A stretch of 64,000 nucleotides of DNA from NCBI GenBank assembly GCA_009733575.1, contig ML769515.1:29987-93986 (forward strand). Direction: 5' to 3'. The notes below the pieces were generated by a model that ran no database searches, was not told where the DNA came from, and was given only the letters and a program-made list of their open reading frames with translations. The position numbers and the translations under genes are program-made. Every line of letters begins with the position of its first letter. Within the stretch, counting starts at the first letter, position 1. This stretch comes from Gymnopus androsaceus JB14 (taxonomy: Eukaryota; Basidiomycota; Agaricomycetes; Agaricales; Omphalotaceae). Below, one piece after another: positions 58,479 to 64,000 of the stretch.

Positions 58479-59626
58479 CTATTGCGATGTAAGCTCAACG
58501 TCGTTCAGGAATTCAGACCACATATCATCCTCGGTTGGCAGCCTGTGATACGCGAACATGGCCCATACCACTGAAACAGCCAGGAGCGCCAACGTATAGA
58601 TGAGTCCGAATACCAGCGCGAAGATAAAGCCGCTGGGGGATAGGGAGCTGTGTCCGTTTCCATGAGCAGACACGGATGTGAATATGGGGATCATAGAGAA
58701 TTTGAGAAAAGAAATTAAAGCGATCAGAGAGCAGTGGATGAAGGCGCAGAACGCGCGATTGTATAAGACGTCGTGGGTGATGATAGGTGCTTCGACTCGG
58801 TCGACTGGTGCTTCAACATCAGCACTGGCCCGAAGTCCATGGCCTGAAGAATATACTGATTGAAGTACTCGCGAAAAGACGTCCTCGGCGTCGCTGATGC
58901 AGTCAGCCTGGGCTGAAAATCCTCGTACTTCCCCGCTTCCGATGGCTATATCCAATTTCAGCGGATCCAATATCGCCTGCGTGCAGACCCGAGCGCATGC
59001 GCCCATGCGACGTTTGAGAGTTTGGGTGAAGAAAGCTAGAAGAACGACGAGAGTAGGAAAGATGCAAAATTCTAGTTTGAACTGGGTGAAAATGAGCCAA
59101 GGAATTTGGAAGAGCTGAATAGTGATGTGGGAGTTGGCAGCAGGTCCTACTGGTTTCCAAGTCGAAAGAAGCTGGCATAGGTCACTGAAGAACGATTAGC
59201 GTGAATAAATTCGGTACGGCGAGATATTCACCTGAACGAGTAGGATTCGAAGAGATACAGCCATAACATCTCGCCTGCTAGACAAAGCACCGGATGGATG
59301 AGCAACAACAGCAGAATCGTCTATGGCGATTTCATTAATAAGAACGAAAGGCAACAGCGTAGAAGCACTCACTCGAAGCCATACAGAGCTAAGCTTCTTA
59401 ACCCAACGCTTCTGGTATTCTGAGTCAACGCTAACCATATTTCACATCCCTGAGCTTCCTCAATTCCCTTCTTCGAGATCCCGCGCAGAAGCGATGTCGG
59501 CATAAGGATGAAAGGGCACGAACAGAAGCAAGTTCCATTCCTTCGTGATTGGATTCTGAAGAGCGTTGAGTCTAGAGAGCAAAGTGTTAATAACATACTG
59601 CAGCGTTTACCAGATCACTCGCCATG
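58479..59626 (-). pseudogene. Multi-pass membrane protein, frame break
   Basis: Reading leftward: an exon with PITKEWNLLLFVPFHPYAD near 59515-59570 and GCEIWLALTQNTRSVGLRSL near 59405-59465; an intron near 59330-59385; an exon that begins TILLLLLIHPVLCLAGEMLW (hydrophobic, about 59240-59330); an intron near 59185-59233; then a long last exon with IQLFQIPWLIFTQFKLEF, CIFPTLVVLLAFFTQTLKRR, a later FIHCSLIALISFLKFSMIPI, and SGFIFALVFGLIYTLALLAV, ending at 58479. So at least four membrane segments. Between ASARDLEEG and EEAQGCE (about 59470) one base shifts the frame. I recognise no function. Confidence 0.5.
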
Positions 59627-60174
59627 TATGTCGCAGCCTACTTGGTCCACAAAAGTTAAAAAGATGATTATTCGAGTGTGGAAGATGAGGAAAGAAGAGG
59701 AAACGAAAGTGAGCGGAGATCCTACTCCAGTTTCATGAATGGTAAAGAATAAGGGGCTCTACATTGCGCTGTCAGTGTCACTGTTCCGCGCGTGCGCTAT
59801 TCGGGTATAATTCAATAATTGCTCACGTGCGCTCATATTACGCGCTTTGGCAGCGCCTGTTCGGGTGCGGCGGCTGCCAAATTAAGTACAGCCTACTGAA
59901 GTGCCAGCAATAACAGCACCAGGCAGTTACTCAGAGGCGTAAAGAATGCCAGCACTAGCAGCATCGTGTTCCCTCGAGATCCGTTGACTGAGGAACTTCC
60001 CTAGCGGGACATCTGGATGGCGGTTTATTTAGCGCTCACTCATTGAGATGGCAGAGAACATGGACAGGAAAACTCATTTATCACAAATGTTGCAGTCAGT
60101 GCTATGCCTGCCTATACAAAAAATTTCGGTAACAACCAATAACAGCCACACCTATTCAGACAATTGATGTTTCA
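59627..60174. other. Intergenic between two minus-strand genes
   Basis: No gene supported. It probably holds the 5' flank of the membrane-protein gene and the 3' flank of the serine hydrolase. Confidence 0.4.
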
Positions 60175-62261
60175 TTACACTTTGGCAAACCACACCTCCG
60201 CACTATCTTTACCCGTTCCTCCGGGTGCTTTAGCTTGCTTACCTTTCCCCCAGAAGTCGCCCTTAAACGCCAGGCCCTCCTCAGATGACTCTGATGCATC
60301 TATCCATTCTACTTCGAATCTATCACCAAAGCCTGTGATAACATCTCCGTCAATCTCCTCTCGGTGATATCCCTCATCCTCTCTTACGGCCCAATTACTC
60401 CAAAGAATCGAGCCATTAAATATGTTTCCATCGAAATGACGAAGCATAATATGCGTAGCAAAGAAGTGTTTAACCGGAATAATGAGTGTCGGTATAGCCA
60501 ACGTATCTTCCAGAGTCGAATTCTGAGTGAATGGAGTTTGAACGATCTGTTGTGTCACAGGGCTTGCCAGCACACCAGCACAGTCCCCGTGGGAAGTCCG
60601 CTGCACATTGGGACCGAAATAGCAAGGAACTAACATGCCATAGGTAGGGTGCATAAACTGGGAACCTTCCAAGGAGAGGATAGAATGCGTAGGTAGAGTG
60701 GGCGCATCAGGCCTAGGAAGTGCCGCGGTAATACCTTCTGCCATTGTTTGTGCCGCTTTTTGGTCCAGTCTACAGAAAGCAGCAGTGTAAGAGCATGATT
60801 ATTCTACACTTGGAGTTTAACTCTCACCTCGTCTTCCAGTCAATAGGCGCCAATCCAAATAAACGATCAGCAATGTGGCGGATTAAAATTTGGTATATTC
60901 TGGTTCCAAACTCATCGTCGTTCGAAAGTACCACAATGCCGAGGTTATCATGCGGAAAACGAGCCACCTAGTGAGTAGTTTAGAGAGGATAGCAAATGTA
61001 ATGAACTTGAGCTACCTGTGTTTGGAAACCGGGATTGGAACCCCCATGTTCAATAATCTCATGACCACGATATGAGTATCTCTCTTGCCCGGCTCCATAC
61101 AACACCGGACTCTGAGAAATATATATAAGTAAAAACATAGCTTCGGTAGAATCACGCACCAATTCAGCGTATGCAGGAGCACCATCCACGACCGTCACTC
61201 CCTCCGCAACGTGCTTGATGAGCGTTTCGGGAACAACGGTTTCATTTGTAAAAGGATGCTTGCCGTTTCCCAATAGCATTGCAACCCACATTGATAATTC
61301 CCTCGCACTAGTAATCACACCACCCGCTCCAGCCCAAATTTTCTCTTCACCCGGACGGGAGAAGTATGGTACCGCTGGAATAAGAGTACCATCAACTCCG
61401 GCTCCATCATCACGCATGGATCTCATATATCCGTGAGCCAAGTTCCCAGAGGCTTCCGCTTCAGAAACAGAATAGGTTGAAGCTGTCATATTCAGCGGCT
61501 TGAAAAGGTTCTCCGCAATGTACGATTCATAGGGCTCGTGTAGCAGGAGAGTCGGGAGGTAGGAAAGCGTTTCGTACATGAGGTTGTTATACTGCCAAGT
61601 CTCTCGAACTTCTGCGGAAGGGCGTAAAAAGCGAAGCTTGGATATCTAACCATATCATGTTAGCTAGAACATATTTGACACGAAACCATGGACGCACCAT
61701 CTCTAGAACACCACCTTCAAGGGGACGACCTGACTGGTCGTGCCTCGGCATTCCAGTACGGTGTGAGAGCATATCCTGGAAATTCACAAGTCTCTCCATG
61801 TCTTTATCCATGAGACCCCATTGAGGAAACACGTCTATAGCTCGACTGCTCCAAGACAGCTTCTCCCCCCTCTCTTCAGCCAAGGTCTGGTTCTCGATTA
61901 GCAGTCCAACCGAAAGCGATAGAAACAGTTTGCTATTCGACGCGATGGCGAACAGTGTATCAGGAGTAACTGGTGATCCATCTGCCTTTGCGACGCCATA
62001 CGAGCCGAATTCCGTCAGCCATCCAGTAGGATATGATTCATTCCGACGAATCACTGCGACAGAGAGACCGGATGAGTTGTAACGTTGAAGTAATTCCTCA
62101 ACAAAGCTATCGATTTCGGATGTAATTAGAACGTTGCGCGAACTCGCGTTTTCAGTAACAGACGCGGATGAGCTAGGCGCATTGAAAGGTATTTGAACAG
62201 CTATTGAACTTCCGATATAGAGGAGGACGAGGACGGGAATCCTGAGTCGACTGAGTAGCAT
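60175..62261 (-). CDS. Beta-lactamase-type serine hydrolase, secreted
   Basis: Class C beta-lactamase / DD-peptidase-fold protein; in fungi such enzymes are esterases or amidases of mostly unknown substrate. Five exons: 62261-61698, 61645-61160, 61111-61016, 60967-60828, 60769-60175; introns of 48-58 bp, all GT-AG. The start is the ATG at 62261. It gives a signal-peptide-like MLLSRLRIPVLVLLYIGSS. Active-site motifs are intact: IASNSKLF (the S-x-x-K nucleophile motif, near 61935-61960), WQYNNLMYE (Y-x-N, near 61575-61605) and IEHGGSNPGF (H-x-G, near 61030-61060). A C-terminal extension of about 200 residues after IADRLFGLAP is typical of the fungal family. No stop or frameshift. Length about 620 residues. 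Confidence 0.85.
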
Positions 62262-63225
62262 GGCGCGACTGTCCTGGTCCAACCGCGAAATATTGAATGA
62301 ACAGCCCGGGCCGAGAGCTTTTCACACGCTATCAGGAATTCTTGCGGCAGTTCCTCGGAGTCGGAGTCCTGGTGTGCACATTTTTTCAAGACCATTCATT
62401 TGACGATCCTCTATCCATCACACTTTCAGTCATCGATGGGTTTCAAGGGGTTTCCAGGGGTTACTGCTTTCATGAATCATATATAGTTGATATTATATAG
62501 GCACATATGGGAGGCAGGCAGCCCTCAGGCAGAGCTTGATCATGATGCCGCGGAAGTGACACTGACAGCACTGAGAACAAACTGAGAAGCCACTGGGAAA
62601 GACAATGTAACTGCTTCCGTCACTATCTTTCTTCAATATTTCATTAATGTATCATCAAACCGCCTTTCGGCCAGGTAGCTGTATTCTGAATGCTTGCATG
62701 TACAACTGGATTGAATAAGACTTTTTTGAGCGGAAAATCTGCAAGGACCTAGGCCTGACTGATTCTGACTCTAATAACTATCAAGAATATACTGATTGAC
62801 TGAATGTTGCCGAATCATAAATTATCAGTGATCTAATGATCATCTCTATTCATTTGATTTTCTGCTCTAAGTTGGGGCTCCGCTTAAAACCTTGTCCTTT
62901 ACGTTAGCCTCATATCATTTGCAGCTGTACTTTTCTCTCTTTCTTCCCCACTAGTCTCACTGGTCAGAACAGGTGCCCGCCTGCGCTCTGTTTCTTACGT
63001 GGCAGCGGACAGTCATTGAGCCTTGAGGTATGGTCATTTTCCTTAGCTGTTGAAATCTCCCTTGAAGGGTTCAGTGGATGCCGGCCCATTGTGAACTGCC
63101 AAGATGGCGCTTCGGGAATCGGTAGACATGTCATGACGGTGTCTGCATGCGGGTAGCTTACTCTTCCGCAATTCAGTTCCCTGTTTCCCGCTCACTGTTC
63201 TTCTCAGGGCCTCCGTGGGAACAAG
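62262..63225. other. Divergent promoter region, no gene
   Basis: Lies between the serine hydrolase (leftward) and the DUF262-type gene (rightward), so it should contain both promoters. I see no repeat or ORF that I can support. Confidence 0.4.
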
Positions 63226-64000
63226 ATGCAACGCTCCACCGTTTCAGAAGAAGTGGATCAGCTTTCGCTGGACCGTGCCGTGGCCCAATCTAGTTCTGGT
63301 AGTACGCGTAACAGGACAACGAATGCCGAGTTCGACATACCCAAATCGCTCAGACGTCCTCGAGATGTCTCGTACTCGGTGCAAAGTTTATATGGTATGT
63401 TCTCTAGTTTGTCCCACCTTTTTTGTCCGCAACTCAGATACACTTTAGAGGAGATGAAAGGAGAGATCTTGGACCTGGAGGTCGAATATCAGCGCGGTAA
63501 GATCCTTTTCCTAGTTCAACAGTCAACTCCGCTTTTTTCGTTATTTACACTGTCTTGCTCTGACCCAATGATACGAAAGGATGGTGGGCATGAAGCTTGA
63601 ACATGGGCTCCATCATTGGCGTATTTTCATGGGCTTCCTTCTTTTACTGGTTTTTCTCCGCTCTTCTCTGGAACAGCTTTGACGTCTATATATGGCAAGA
63701 CACTGACGATATCTTCAGATGTCGTATGGAAAACGGAAAAGCAAATGATGCTTATTGACAGCGTCTTCACGAATCACTATATGCCCCCGATCATCCTCTG
63801 TAGGTGCAAGTTTTTGCTATGGGTAGGTGAATGTCTAAAAGTGACGTTTCTCTAGCTGTAATTTATGATAAAACCACCGGAGCGGAAGTCAAAAAGATCT
63901 GTCTTGATGGAAACAACGGCTTACAAGCCTCAAGTTGTATGTGCTCACTTTTCACTTGCGATCTGGACTAATCCGCGACAACATAGATTTATGGATGGTC
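63226..64000 (+). CDS. DUF262-type (ParB/Srx fold) protein, 5' part
   Basis: The gene runs off the window. Exons 63226-63394, 63449-63496, 63719-63799 and 63856 onward join in phase. The N-terminus is hydrophilic (MQRSTVSEEVDQLSLDRAVA). Next comes the DUF262 entry motif EILDLEVEYQRD across the second junction, then VVWKTEKQMMLIDSVFTNHY with MPPIIL. Exon 4 has GAEVKKICLDG, after which the family expects a Lys-Gln-Arg triplet. Here one A seems missing at 63911-63913 (three A where four would keep the frame), so the next residues read NNG and the following exon also falls out of frame. In bacteria this domain belongs to nucleic-acid-directed (GmrSD-like) restriction proteins; in fungi its role is unknown. 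The 222-bp third intron is long for this genome and contains a hydrophobic false ORF. Confidence 0.6.

Noticed and set aside
63497..63718. Small hydrophobic ORF (GVFSWASFFYWFF) as a membrane-protein exon
   Set aside because: Skipping it as an intron joins YQR to DVVWKTEKQ in phase and matches the DUF262 pattern; keeping it meets a TGA.
1..64000. tRNA or rRNA genes
   Set aside because: I looked for the conserved T-loop (GGTTCGAATCC-like) and A-box patterns by eye and found no convincing pair. A covariance-model scan would be needed to exclude them.

Overview
The window looks like a repeat-rich, accessory stretch of a basidiomycete (Agaricomycete mushroom-type) nuclear genome. The evidence is very short GT-AG introns (about 47-60 bp), a chromodomain Ty3 retroelement, a relic of a fungal type I fatty acid synthase, and protein families that I know from Agaricomycetes. 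I see no prokaryotic features and no rRNA or tRNA gene. Almost everything here is a mobile element or a broken gene. The one multi-exon gene that reads cleanly from start to stop is the beta-lactamase-type serine hydrolase near the right end (60175-62261, minus). Layout, left to right. 1-8915: one decayed non-LTR retrotransposon (LINE with endonuclease, RNase H and a C-terminal zinc finger). Its reverse-transcriptase part is replaced by 3.4 kb of homopolymer-inflated sequence (1039-4490), probably a bad assembly. Four terminal-inverted-repeat (TIR) elements sit inside the LINE (743-919, 5072-6451, 6629-6875, 7560-8326). 9340-11800: an array of short palindromes split by another TIR element (10719-11193). 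13374-23984: a Ty3/gypsy chromovirus-type element with two LTRs, gag, protease, RT, RNase H, integrase, chromodomain and an extra 3' ORF. 24000-25950: minisatellites and a Ulp1-like protease fragment. 26277-35110: three uncharacterised plus-strand genes or pseudogenes and one minus-strand gene. 35575-43330: an internal fragment of fused fatty acid synthase, flanked by related repeat blocks. 43551-45905: an uncharacterised multi-exon gene. 46120-47720: tandem repeats. 47818-52430: a second, truncated gypsy-type element on the minus strand, cut by a TA-flanked TIR element (50234-50867). 52538-55838: a hAT transposase and its right end. 56262-59626: reductase, dimeric alpha-beta barrel and membrane-protein genes, all damaged. 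60175-62261: the serine hydrolase. 63226-64000: the 5' part of a DUF262-type gene that runs off the window. Two damage signatures run through the window. The first is in-frame stops that are nearly all TGA where the family expects Arg (CGA to TGA), with a few TGG to TAG. This is C-to-T change at CpG (and CpA), as expected from RIP-like mutation or deamination of methylated cytosine, and it hits transposons and gene relics alike. The second is single-base frameshifts, several beside short homopolymers, which together with the 1039-4490 block point to uncorrected long-read errors. A reader should therefore not take each frameshift as biological.
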